Origin: Streptomyces tsukubensis
GTDB lineage: Bacteria; Actinomycetota; Actinomycetes; Streptomycetales; Streptomycetaceae
Length of the DNA stretch: 64,000 bases
Assembly (NCBI RefSeq): GCF_003932715.1
Contig: NZ_CP020700.1
Location: 4,114,501-4,178,500, forward strand
Direction of reading: 5' to 3'
Positions 1-7,604 of the stretch are shown in pieces. Within the stretch, counting starts at the first letter, position 1, and each line of letters opens with the position of its first letter. The notes under the pieces were generated by a model. The model was not told the origin of the DNA, searched no databases, and was given only the letters and a program-made list of their open reading frames with translations. Made by a program: the position numbers and the translations under genes.

Positions 1-925
1 CCCAGGCGGTGATCTTGCGCATATCCGCGTTCTGGACGACGGTCACCTGCGCCAGATGGGCCTGGAGTATCGAGTCCAGCAGTCCGTCGTATCCGGCGAT
101 CTGCTCGTTGAGCCGGACGAGATGGTCGACGACGTCGCGGAAGTACGGCTGCATGTCCGGGTCGACCGGCGGTTCGGGGCGGGTCGCGAGGCCGAGCAGC
201 GGGCGCTCCAGCGGGCCTGCCGCGCGGCGGAGTTCCAGCAGTTCGCGTTTGAGCTGGTAGATCCGTCCCGAGTCGCCGCGCTGGGACCGTTCGCTGAAGA
301 CGACGTTCTCGACGGCGTCGACGTCCTCCTGGACCGCGTCGGCGACCGCGAGGTAGTCGTCGACGACCTGGTCCGCGATGGCGTGCAGCACCGCGCCGGG
401 GCCCCGGGCGAGCCGCTGGGGCGAGGATTCGAGGTTCTCGCGCAGCGGGCCCAGTGAGCCGTGCCGCCCGTGCCGGACGGTGATCACGAAATCGGGTCCG
501 GTGAAGACCATCAGCTCGCCCGTGTCGACGACTTCACTGGTCGCCGTCAGCTCTTCGTGGGCCACGTAGACGCAGGTCTTGAAGACCGCGAAGAGGGTGT
601 CCCCGTACCGCTCGACCTTGGGGCGCTGATGGGCGTGGACGGCGTCTTCGACGGCCAGCGGATGGAGGCCGAACGTCTCCGCGTAGACGGCGAATTCGAG
701 GTCGGTGGGCTCGTGGAGGCCGACCCAGACGAAGCCGCGCCCGCGTTTGCGGACCTGGCGGAGGGCGTCCGCCGCGGTGCCGTCGCAGGGCCGGCGCCGC
801 CCGTCCTCGTACACCACGGCGTTGATCACCGAGCTGCCGAGCGGGGAGCGCCGTGGATGGGAGAGGTCGACCTTGGGCCGGTAGGCCCGGCGCACGGCGT
901 GCCGGATGCGGCGGATGACGGGCAC
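1..925 (-). CDS. corA: CorA-type magnesium/cobalt transporter (partial, C-terminus off window)
   Basis: A leftward gene cut by the window edge; about 308 codons remain. The GTG start at 925 follows AAGGAG with a 7-nt spacer. The product matches the cytoplasmic domain of the CorA (2-TM-GxN) Mg2+/Co2+ channel family: FVWVGLHEP near residue 65, VEDAVHAHQRPK near 90, FAVFKT, then a long helical stretch ending in ADMRKITAW. That last motif sits just before the first membrane helix in the family. The two membrane helices and the GMN selectivity motif lie beyond position 1, so pore function cannot be checked here. Family assignment is firm from motif order. Confidence 0.88.
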   Translation of the reverse strand, partial: MPVIRRIRHAVRRAYRPKVDLSHPRRSPLGSSVINAVVYEDGRRRPCDGTAADALRQVRKRGRGFVWVGLHEPTDLEFAVYAETFGLHPLAVEDAVHAHQRPKVERYGDTLFAVFKTCVYVAHEELTATSEVVDTGELMVFTGPDFVITVRHGRHGSLGPLRENLESSPQRLARGPGAVLHAIADQVVDDYLAVADAVQEDVDAVENVVFSERSQRGDSGRIYQLKRELLELRRAAGPLERPLLGLATRPEPPVDPDMQPYFRDVVDHLVRLNEQIAGYDGLLDSILQAHLAQVTVVQNADMRKITAW

Positions 926-1111
926 GGTGGCGCTCCTTCTGCGGGGCCCCGGGAGGGTCCGGGGCCGGTTCTGCGGGGCCGCCGGAAGATCCGGGGCGGG
1001 TTTCCTGCGGTTTCAGTGCCCCGGCGACCGTCCGGCCATGCGTGCCGGTCGGGCACCGGTGTCACCGGTGGTGACGACGGTAGGGCGGGCGGGGATCCGG
1101 AGGGCCGCCGT

Positions 1112-1474
1112 TCAGCGGTCGTTGAGGGTGAGGGGCTCCGAGACCGCCGTACCCCCGGTGACGTACTCCACTTCGTAGTGGACGAGGGTCGTCGCGCTGC
1201 TGAGGTACGGACCGGCCATCCGGACCGTGACGGCCGCCCCCACCCGGTGTCCGGGGACCCGCAGCGGTTCCCTGTGGAGGCCGTCCCGGGTCCGCCAGTG
1301 GACGGTGACGACGTCGTTCGCGGCCATGCCGGGGTAGGGGGCGATCCGTACGGTGAGGGCGCGGGTGTCCTCGTCGTCGTAGAACCCGTCGGGCGCCTCC
1401 GGTACGCAGGGCGCCGGAAGGAGTGCGGGTAGGGGTACGGGTGCGGGCTGCGGCCGGTCGGCGGGGTGCGTCAT
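1112..1474 (-). CDS. Hypothetical protein with an Ig-like beta-sandwich signature
   Basis: A 120-residue protein with no signal peptide or membrane segment. The core TVRIAPYPGMAANDVVTVHW, followed by PGHRVGAAVTV and VHYEVEYV, resembles the repeat unit of large bacterial Ig-like repeat proteins (PYPGM-GD-V-L-W type), here as one free-standing domain. ATG start at 1474 behind GGGAA. It lies between corA and another hypothetical gene on the same strand. I do not know its function. The beta-sandwich reading is an inference from recalled repeat patterns. Confidence 0.7.
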   Translation of the reverse strand: MTHPADRPQPAPVPLPALLPAPCVPEAPDGFYDDEDTRALTVRIAPYPGMAANDVVTVHWRTRDGLHREPLRVPGHRVGAAVTVRMAGPYLSSATTLVHYEVEYVTGGTAVSEPLTLNDR

Positions 1475-1547
1475 GACGGCGGTCTTCCCGCCGCGGGGCT
1501 CCCGGGAACAGTATCCGGATCCGCACTCCTCACTCCTCTTGGTGGTC

Positions 1548-2198
1548 TCACGGCCCGAACGGGGCCTGCGGGGTCCACTCCACCGGCTTCCCGGTCGCCT
1601 TCGGATGCCCGCCGGGCACTGTGCGGCACGGCGATTCGGCGTCGACCCGGAGCAGGCCCGCGGGCAGGCTCCACTGGAGGGAGACGACGTCCCCGGTGTC
1701 CGGGTCCTCGTAGCGCGCGCCCACCCCGCCGCGCCCGCCGGCCTCGTCGTCGTACGCGAACCCCGCCTCCCAGCCGTCGGCCCGCAGCCCTTCCCCGGCC
1801 CGGCGCAGGGCCTCGCGCGCCGCGGCGCCGTCCATCCCGCCGTAGGCCCAGATATGGCGGACTCCGACCGCCGACCGGTCGGTGCGCTCCGTGGAGACGG
1901 CCGCCCGGACCGGGCAGCGGGTGGAGCGCAGGGTGTTGTCGCCCGGGTCCGGAGGGGACGCGGGGAGCCCGGCGGCGCGGAGATCGGCGTGGACCCGCCG
2001 GGAGCGGTCCTGGAGCCGCTCGGCCGCGGTGTCCGGATCGGCGGCCGGATAGGGCCGGCCGCGCCACAGCCGGTCGGCGACGGGCCCGGTGGTGAGGACG
2101 GCGGTGCCCGCCGCCCCGAGGACGAGGGCGGCGATGACCGCCGCGACGGCCGCCGTACGCGGGCGCGGACGCCGCTGTCGCTGGATACCGGTGCGCAT
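1548..2198 (-). CDS. Hypothetical membrane-anchored or secreted protein
   Basis: A 216-residue protein with an Arg-rich N-terminus followed by a hydrophobic helix (about residues 15-36, AAVAAVIAALVLGAAGTAVL), so it is anchored or exported with the rest outside. The mature part has two cysteines (RCPVRAAV and SPCRTVPG) that could pair, and a conserved-looking HIWAYGG segment. I do not recognise the family. Three 11-bp-spaced CTTCA repeats lie 106-132 bp upstream of its ATG, an arrangement typical of OmpR-family binding sites. It may therefore be a target of the adjacent two-component system; this is inference. Confidence 0.7.
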   Translation of the reverse strand: MRTGIQRQRRPRPRTAAVAAVIAALVLGAAGTAVLTTGPVADRLWRGRPYPAADPDTAAERLQDRSRRVHADLRAAGLPASPPDPGDNTLRSTRCPVRAAVSTERTDRSAVGVRHIWAYGGMDGAAAREALRRAGEGLRADGWEAGFAYDDEAGGRGGVGARYEDPDTGDVVSLQWSLPAGLLRVDAESPCRTVPGGHPKATGKPVEWTPQAPFGP

Positions 2199-2303
2199 GG
2201 GCCGACGGTAGGGCCGGCCGGTGCGGCGGCGCCTGAGTAGACGTACTCATCCCCGGCGGGCTGCCGGTGGGTGCTTCCGTGCTCCGTCGGCTCCTGACGG
2301 GTT

Positions 2304-2330
2304 CTTCAACGGCTCTTCAAAGGTTCTTCA
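2304..2330. promoter_or_regulatory. Candidate OmpR-family operator (CTTCA x3, 11-bp spacing)
   Basis: CTTCA occurs at 2304, 2315 and 2326, exactly 11 bp apart, inside near-identical units (GTTCTTCAACG, GCTCTTCAAAG, GTTCTTCAACG). Eleven-bp direct repeats are the usual footprint of OmpR/PhoP-type winged-helix dimers. The only OmpR-type regulator in the window is encoded at 4415-5320. Confidence 0.45.
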
Positions 2331-2696
2331 ACGGTTGGGGCCTACCGTCCTCGTGTCCGGCCCGGGAGAGCCGGGCCGTCGGGGAGGTGGAACGGCTGTG
2401 GGAGACGGACCGGACCGCATCACGGGGGCCCCGGCGTCCGTGCCGCACGGGGGCGGCCACGGATGGACGGCGGACCCGGGGTGGGGTGTCGGACCGGGCT
2501 GAACCTCTCTTCCGGATCCGGCGTGAGCCCGTCGGGATCCGGAGGAGACGGCCCGCGGGACGGGGGAAGAGCGCCCCCGGACCCGTAGGCCCGGCCCGGC
2601 ACCCCGGTTTCCCGACCGACCCCCACCGGTAGCAGCCTGTTCCTCACCCTCTTTCCGCCCCTCCACCGCCCTCCCGGTGGTGGGGCGGCACCTTCG

Positions 2697-2729
2697 GAAG
2701 CCCGGCCGGCCGCCGCCCGGTCGGGCTTC
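2697..2729. terminator. Hairpin downstream of the two-component operon
   Basis: Arms GAAGCCCGGCCGG (2697-2709) and CCGGTCGGGCTTC (2717-2729) pair with one mismatch around a 7-nt loop, 67 bp past the end of the kinase gene. No U-tract follows, as is common in Streptomyces. Confidence 0.55.
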
Positions 2730-2795
2730 TGCATGCGCCCCCTCGTGCCCGTACCGCTTTCGCAGACCCCGTACGGGTTCTGAGGGCCGGGTCCT

Positions 2796-4418
2796 TCACA
2801 GGCGGTCCAGGACGACGGTGAACGTCGTGCCCGTGCCCACCGCGCTCTCCACCCGCACCGTGCCGCCGTGGTCGTGGACGATCTGACGGACGATGGACAG
2901 ACCGAGGCCGCTGCCCCCGGTCAGCCGGCCGCGGGCCGCGTCGGCCCGCCAGAAGCGGTCGAAGAGGTGCGGAAGGTCGTCGGCGGGGATTCCGTGGCCG
3001 GTGTCCCGGACCCGGATCACGGCCTGCGGACCACGGGCTTCCAGGGCGAGCGTCACGCTGCCGCCGGACGGTGTCGCCCGGATGGCGTTGACGACCAGAT
3101 TGCCGACGGCCTGGCGGAGCCGGTCCGGATCGGCGTGGACCAGGACCGGCGGTCCGTGGTCGGCGGGTTCGACGAGGAGCGCGACCCCGGTCGGTTCGGC
3201 CCGCGCGAGCTGGGCGGTACGGCAGGTCTCCAGCAGCTCGCCCAGGTCCGTCTCGCTGCGGTGGTACGTGAGGGCGCCCGCTTCCGCGAGCGCCAGCTGC
3301 TGGAGGTCGTCGACGATCCGCTTCTGGAGCATGACCTCCTCGTGGAGGGAGTCCAGCAGCTCCGGGGTGGCCTCCACATAGCCGTCCTGAAGGGCCTCCA
3401 CATAGCCGCGGAGATTGGCCAGGGGGGTCCGCAGTTCATGGGCGATATCGCCGGTCATCCGGCGCTGGCGCTCCTCGGAGCGCTGGAGCGAAGCGGCCAT
3501 CCGGTTGAAGTCGCGGGCCAGTTCCGCGATCTCGTCCCGGCCGGTGACCGGGACCCGGCGTCCGAGGTCGCCCTCGCCGAGGGAACGGGTCGCCTCCGTC
3601 AGCGCCCGGACCGGACCGAGCACGGCCCGGCTCAGCAGCAGCGCGGCCGCCGCGACGGCCAGTGCCACGCCCGCCGCGACGCCCGCGGCCGGCTTCGCCC
3701 CGGGGGAGGGCGGCGGCTCGTTCCCCACCCCGAGCCGCACGGTGAGCCGGGGCGGTACGACGCCCCGGACGTTGTCCCGGAACACCTGCTGGAGGCAGGG
3801 GTCGATGCCCGCCGTATCGCGGCCCATGCACGCCTGGGCCGTGTCCCGTACCGACGCACGCGCCTCGGGCACCTTGGCCCGGGGACACTGGGGGCGGGAC
3901 GGATCGGTCCGTACCGACGGGGTGCCGCTCGGGGTGAAGCTGACCACGGGATCGGCCCCGGAGCGGGTGAGACAGGCCGCGTACCGCATACCGGTGATGT
4001 ACGCGCCGATCTCGCGGAGCGTGGTCTCCATCCGGTGGACCCGGCCGGTGGCGGCGGGCGGGCGGAAGTCGGGCAGCGCATCGACCAGGACCGGAGTGCG
4101 GTCCCCCGGCGGGCGCGGTGCGCGGCCGTCCAGGGCGTCGGAGTCCGCGAGCAGGTCACCGTCCCCGGTGGTGACGTGGATCCGCTGCCCGGTGTCCCGG
4201 GCCAGGGCGTGCACGGCGGTCGCGACGCCCTCCCAGGTGCCGTGGGTGGCGCCGTACTGCCGCAGTCCGGCCGTGATCCGGATCTCCTCGGCCAGACCGG
4301 CGGTCACGCTCTGCTCCACGGCGTCGGTCGTCTGCCGCCAGGTCAGCCAGGCGGTCGCGGCACTCGCGGTGCAGGCGACGAAGAGCAGCAGGACGAGGGC
4401 GCGGAGGCGGAAGCTCAC
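2796..4418 (-). CDS. Two-component sensor histidine kinase (HAMP, HisKA, HATPase)
   Basis: A 540-residue membrane kinase. An N-terminal helix (about 5-26) and a second one (about 243-265) enclose an extracytoplasmic sensor domain with several cysteines. A HAMP segment follows (about 265-320, TRSLGEGDLGRRV). The phosphoacceptor H-box is MTGDIAHELRTPLANLRG with His near 327. N-box NLVVNAIRATPSGG (about 445), G1 DTGHGIP (about 475) and G2 GGSGLGLSI (about 502) are all intact. The GTG start overlaps the stop of the regulator gene by 4 bp (GTGA), so the two are translationally coupled. The cysteine-containing sensor domain could be redox-sensitive, but that is speculation. Confidence 0.93.
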   Translation of the reverse strand: MSFRLRALVLLLFVACTASAATAWLTWRQTTDAVEQSVTAGLAEEIRITAGLRQYGATHGTWEGVATAVHALARDTGQRIHVTTGDGDLLADSDALDGRAPRPPGDRTPVLVDALPDFRPPAATGRVHRMETTLREIGAYITGMRYAACLTRSGADPVVSFTPSGTPSVRTDPSRPQCPRAKVPEARASVRDTAQACMGRDTAGIDPCLQQVFRDNVRGVVPPRLTVRLGVGNEPPPSPGAKPAAGVAAGVALAVAAAALLLSRAVLGPVRALTEATRSLGEGDLGRRVPVTGRDEIAELARDFNRMAASLQRSEERQRRMTGDIAHELRTPLANLRGYVEALQDGYVEATPELLDSLHEEVMLQKRIVDDLQQLALAEAGALTYHRSETDLGELLETCRTAQLARAEPTGVALLVEPADHGPPVLVHADPDRLRQAVGNLVVNAIRATPSGGSVTLALEARGPQAVIRVRDTGHGIPADDLPHLFDRFWRADAARGRLTGGSGLGLSIVRQIVHDHGGTVRVESAVGTGTTFTVVLDRL

Positions 4419-5320
4419 GGGGTGAAGTCACCGGCTCCGGGGAAGGGGGCGGAGCGCGGGCGGGGCTGCGGGGCGCGGTCGCGGACGGCACCGGAGCAGG
4501 AGGCCTCGGTCCTGGAGCCCGCCGACCAGGGGCCTTCGGACCTGGAGTCCCCGGTCCAGGACGCCGCGGCCCAGGAGCCGGGAAGCTCCGCCGTGCCTTC
4601 AGGCACTCGGGACCCCTCGGGCTCCGGGTCGTCCTCCTGCGGCGCGATGAGGCGGTAACCGCGCCCGTAGACCGTCTCCACGACCCGGGGGAAGCGGCCG
4701 TCGGCCTTCAGCTTCCGCCGCAGGTTCATCACGTGCGCGTCCACGGTCCGCACCAGGACGCCCTGGTCGAAGCCGAAGACCCGGTCGATGATCTGGGCCC
4801 GGGTGAACACCCGGCCCGGTGACTGCGCCAGGACGTGCAGAATCGCGAACTCCTTCCCGGTCAGCGGGATCGGCACCCCCGCCAGCCGCACCTCGTACCG
4901 GTCGGGGTCGATCTCCAGCACCCCCACCCGCAGCACCGCGGCGGCGGGCGGTACGGCGTTCGCGCGGCGCAGCAGGGCGCGCACCCGGGCGGCCAGCTCG
5001 CGGGGGCTGTAGGGCTTGGTCATGTAGTCGTCGGCACCGAGGTCGAGGCCGAGGAGGAGGTCCTCCTCGGTGGCGCGGGCGGTGAGGAGCAGGATGGGCA
5101 CCGGGGATTCCATCCGCAGTACGCGGCAGACGTTGAGGCCGTCGACGAGCGGCATCATCACATCGAGGACGATCAGGTCGGGCCGGGTGGTTCTGGCCCG
5201 GTCGATGGCGCTCCGGCCGTCGGTGACGACCTGGACGTCATGGCCCTCGCGCTCCAGATAGATCCGGATCAGCCGGGCCTGCTTGACGTCGTCCTCGGCG
5301 ACCAGAATGCGTGACGTCAC
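4415..5320 (-). CDS. OmpR-family response regulator with an unusual C-terminal tail
   Basis: 301 residues from the GTG at 5320, chosen because GGGGAGGAG precedes it by 5 nt; an upstream GTG at 5353 has no such site. The receiver domain (1-120) has the acidic pair D10/D11, phosphoacceptor D53 in LIVLDVMMP, and the TKPYSPREL lysine near 102. A winged-helix DNA-binding domain follows (about 130-225), ending GRGYRLIAPQ. After it comes a tail of roughly 75 residues rich in Glu, Ser, Gly and Pro, which the family usually lacks. It probably activates or represses promoters with 11-bp CTTCA repeats, including its own (5416-5431); that part is inferred. Confidence 0.93.
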   Translation of the reverse strand: MTSRILVAEDDVKQARLIRIYLEREGHDVQVVTDGRSAIDRARTTRPDLIVLDVMMPLVDGLNVCRVLRMESPVPILLLTARATEEDLLLGLDLGADDYMTKPYSPRELAARVRALLRRANAVPPAAAVLRVGVLEIDPDRYEVRLAGVPIPLTGKEFAILHVLAQSPGRVFTRAQIIDRVFGFDQGVLVRTVDAHVMNLRRKLKADGRFPRVVETVYGRGYRLIAPQEDDPEPEGSRVPEGTAELPGSWAAASWTGDSRSEGPWSAGSRTEASCSGAVRDRAPQPRPRSAPFPGAGDFTP

Positions 5321-5415
5321 GACGGCTCCTCCCCTGGTGAACTCCCCCGTCACTGACGGATGTCCCTCCGCTACCGGGCGACTCTACGGTTCGGAAAGCG
5401 AACAAAAAGGGCGGG

Positions 5416-5431
5416 CTTCACGGTGACTTCA
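5416..5431. promoter_or_regulatory. Candidate autoregulatory site of the response regulator (CTTCA x2)
   Basis: CTTCA at 5416 and 5427, 11 bp apart, about 100 bp upstream of the regulator start. The spacing matches the triple repeat at 2304-2330. The intervening region 5321-5618 is shared with the divergent peptidase gene. Confidence 0.35.
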
Positions 5432-5618
5432 TGATTGGCGGTACGGGGGTGGTCCAGCGGGTGGTCCGGTGGCGCTCTCCGGCCCGGTGTTCCGGTGGGT
5501 TCCGCCGGGATTGTCGGTGCGTGATGGTGAGGAAATCACGGCGAGGGGGGTTAACCCGAGAACGGTTCGGCCCGGCAGCCGGATGGGACGGGCGGTCCGT
5601 TCCCGGAAGGCTGGATGC

Positions 5619-7316
5619 ATGATCGGAAACCGCGGCACCAGCAACGTCCACGGCACCACCGACAACCACGGCACCACCGACAACCACGGCACCACCGACA
5701 ACCACGGCACCACCGACAACCATGGCACCACCGACGACCACGGCACCACCGACAACCACGGACCGGCGGGGCACCCCTTACGCGGCAGCGGCCGGGCGCG
5801 TACCGCCCTTCTGCTGTCGGGCGCCACCCTGGCCTCGGCCGTCCTGACCGGCGGCACCACCGCCCAAGCCGCGCCCGCCCCCGCCTCCGGCGCCCGGGCC
5901 GCCGTGCCCGTACTGACCTGGACCCCCTGCGTCCAGCCCGGCGGCCCGCCGGGCCAGGAGTGCGCGCAGCTCACCGTCCCCGTCGACTACCGCGCACCGC
6001 ACGGCCCGACGATGCAGCTGGCCGTCTCCCGGATCCTCAGCACATCGCCCGGGGAGCGGCGGGGAACCCTGGTCGTGGTGCCCGGCGGACCGGGCAACTC
6101 GGGGGTGCAGCGGCTGACGCAGAAGGCACCGGCGCTGCAGGTCCAGCTCGGCGGCGCTTACGACCTGGTGGCCTTCGACCCGCGGGGTGTGGGCGGCAGT
6201 TCGAAGGCGGCCTGCGGGATCGACGAGAAGGACCGGAGGGTGGACAAGCTGCGCTCCTGGCCGGGCGCGGGCGGCGATATCTCGGAGAACGTGGCGCGGT
6301 CGCGGCGGATCGCGGAGGCCTGCGCCCGTAACGGCGGCGCCGCGGTGCGCAGCCTCAGCTCCCTGAACCAGGCCCGGGACCTGGACCGGTTCCGGCAGGC
6401 GCTGGGCGAGCAGAAGGTGTCGGTCTGGTCGAACTCGTACGGCAGCTATGTGACCGCGATCTACGCGGAGCGCTTCGGGCACCGCACCGACCGGGTGGTC
6501 CTCGACAGCAGCGGCGACCCGGACCACCGGCGGGTCGCCCGCCGCTGGCTGGCGAACGCCGGACCGGCGGTGGAGGAGCGGTTCGCCGACTTCGCGGCCT
6601 GGGCGTCCGACCCGGCCCGGGAGGCGCCCGGGCAGGAGCCGGGGCTGCGGCTCGCCGCACGGCCCGAAGAGGTCCGGTCGCTGGTCGTCGCACTCGCCGA
6701 ACGGCTGGAGCGGCAGCCGAAGGAGCGTACGGACACCGCAGGCATCGCCCTGGACGGCGCGATCCTGCGGCACACCCTGTGGGGCGCGCTCTACAACGAC
6801 AACTCCTTCCCGGTCCTGGCGAGGCTGATCCGGGACGCCCGGGACCCGGCGGCCGTCGTGGCGATACCGGGCGATGTGAAGAAGCCCCTCTCCGACCAGG
6901 ATGCAGCCGTATTCATGGGGGTGATCTGCAACGACGTGACGTGGCCCGGTTCGGTCGCCGGATACGAGCGGCGGGTCGCCGCGGACCGGGCGCGGTATCC
7001 CCTCACGGGCGGTCTGCCCGCGAACATCGCGCCGTGCGCGTTCTGGCAGAACCCGGACCGGGAGAAGCCGGTCCGGATCACCGGTGAAGGGCCTGCCAAC
7101 ATCCTGATGATCCAAGCCCGCAGGGATCCGGCGACCCCGCACTCCGGAGCCCTGGCGATGCAGCGGGCACTGGGCGACCGGGCCCGGCTGGTGACGGTCG
7201 AACGCGGCGGCCACGGGGTCTATCTGGGGATCCGGAACCCCTGCGGGGACGCGGTGGTGACGAAGTTCCTGCTGACGGGGGAGCGGCCGGAGCGTGACAT
7301 TTCCTGTGGTGGTTGA
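5619..7316 (+). CDS. Secreted S33-family alpha/beta hydrolase (tripeptidyl aminopeptidase-like)
   Basis: 565 residues from the ATG at 5619, behind GGAAGG with an 8-nt spacer. Residues 9-47 are a hexapeptide repeat (HGTTDN-like), followed by an Arg-containing stretch and a signal helix (ARTALLLSGATLASAVLTGG). The hydrolase domain has the oxyanion segment PGGPGNSG, FDPRGVGGSS, nucleophile Ser273 in WSNSYGSY, acid Asp in QARRDPATPHSG and His in RGGHGVYLG. The usual GxSxG elbow is SxSxG here. The related gene at 7605 keeps GYSYG. Expected role: extracellular release of N-terminal tripeptides, or a related esterase function. The repeat-bearing N-terminus ahead of the signal is odd for the family. 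Confidence 0.87.
   Translation: MIGNRGTSNVHGTTDNHGTTDNHGTTDNHGTTDNHGTTDDHGTTDNHGPAGHPLRGSGRARTALLLSGATLASAVLTGGTTAQAAPAPASGARAAVPVLTWTPCVQPGGPPGQECAQLTVPVDYRAPHGPTMQLAVSRILSTSPGERRGTLVVVPGGPGNSGVQRLTQKAPALQVQLGGAYDLVAFDPRGVGGSSKAACGIDEKDRRVDKLRSWPGAGGDISENVARSRRIAEACARNGGAAVRSLSSLNQARDLDRFRQALGEQKVSVWSNSYGSYVTAIYAERFGHRTDRVVLDSSGDPDHRRVARRWLANAGPAVEERFADFAAWASDPAREAPGQEPGLRLAARPEEVRSLVVALAERLERQPKERTDTAGIALDGAILRHTLWGALYNDNSFPVLARLIRDARDPAAVVAIPGDVKKPLSDQDAAVFMGVICNDVTWPGSVAGYERRVAADRARYPLTGGLPANIAPCAFWQNPDREKPVRITGEGPANILMIQARRDPATPHSGALAMQRALGDRARLVTVERGGHGVYLGIRNPCGDAVVTKFLLTGERPERDISCGG
5643..5762. repeat. 18-bp tandem repeat inside the 5' end of a CDS
   Basis: About 6.5 copies of an 18-bp unit (AACCACGGCACCACCGAC and close variants) encode HGTTDN in frame. 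Because 18 is a multiple of three, copy-number change would lengthen or shorten the N-terminus of the peptidase without a frameshift. Confidence 0.9.
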
Positions 7317-7604
7317 CGCATAGAGATACGGGGGGTCCGGCCCCGGCCCGGCACGGGGGTGCGGGCCGGGGCGGGACCCTCCCTCCCGGACGGGGTCACC
7401 CTCCTGTGCCGGGCCCAACAAGCTGTGCCGGGACGCGTTTTGCCCCGCTCCCGGTATACGACCGGAGGGGGAGATCGTCCGCGGATTCTTTACGTCTCCC
7501 GGGCGACCACGTCCCTACCAGCGCCTGATCCCTTCCCGCGGCGGCGGACGGAAGGGTGGTTGGTGTCACCCACCACCCCCCTCTCCGGAAACGGAGCATG
7601 TCCC

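Larger units (their letters stand above)
2199..2795. other. Intergenic region with regulatory repeats and a terminator
   Basis: A 597-bp stretch between the end of the sensor kinase gene and the start of the hypothetical gene to its left. It holds the CTTCA direct repeats (2304-2330) and a GC-rich hairpin (2697-2729). Reading frames exist on both strands, but none shows a convincing ribosome site or family match, so I call no gene. Confidence 0.55.

Noticed and set aside
461..1432. Long rightward frame over corA
   Set aside because: It is the antisense shadow of corA; the leftward frame has clear CorA motifs and a ribosome site.
3415..4425. Rightward 336-codon frame over the sensor kinase
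   Set aside because: GC-rich shadow: Ser/Arg/Thr-rich, no motifs, and opposite to an intact kinase.
5418..5974. Repeat-bearing leftward frames (VVVGGA and WLSVVP repeats)
   Set aside because: They are the antisense reading of the 18-bp coding repeat in the peptidase gene.
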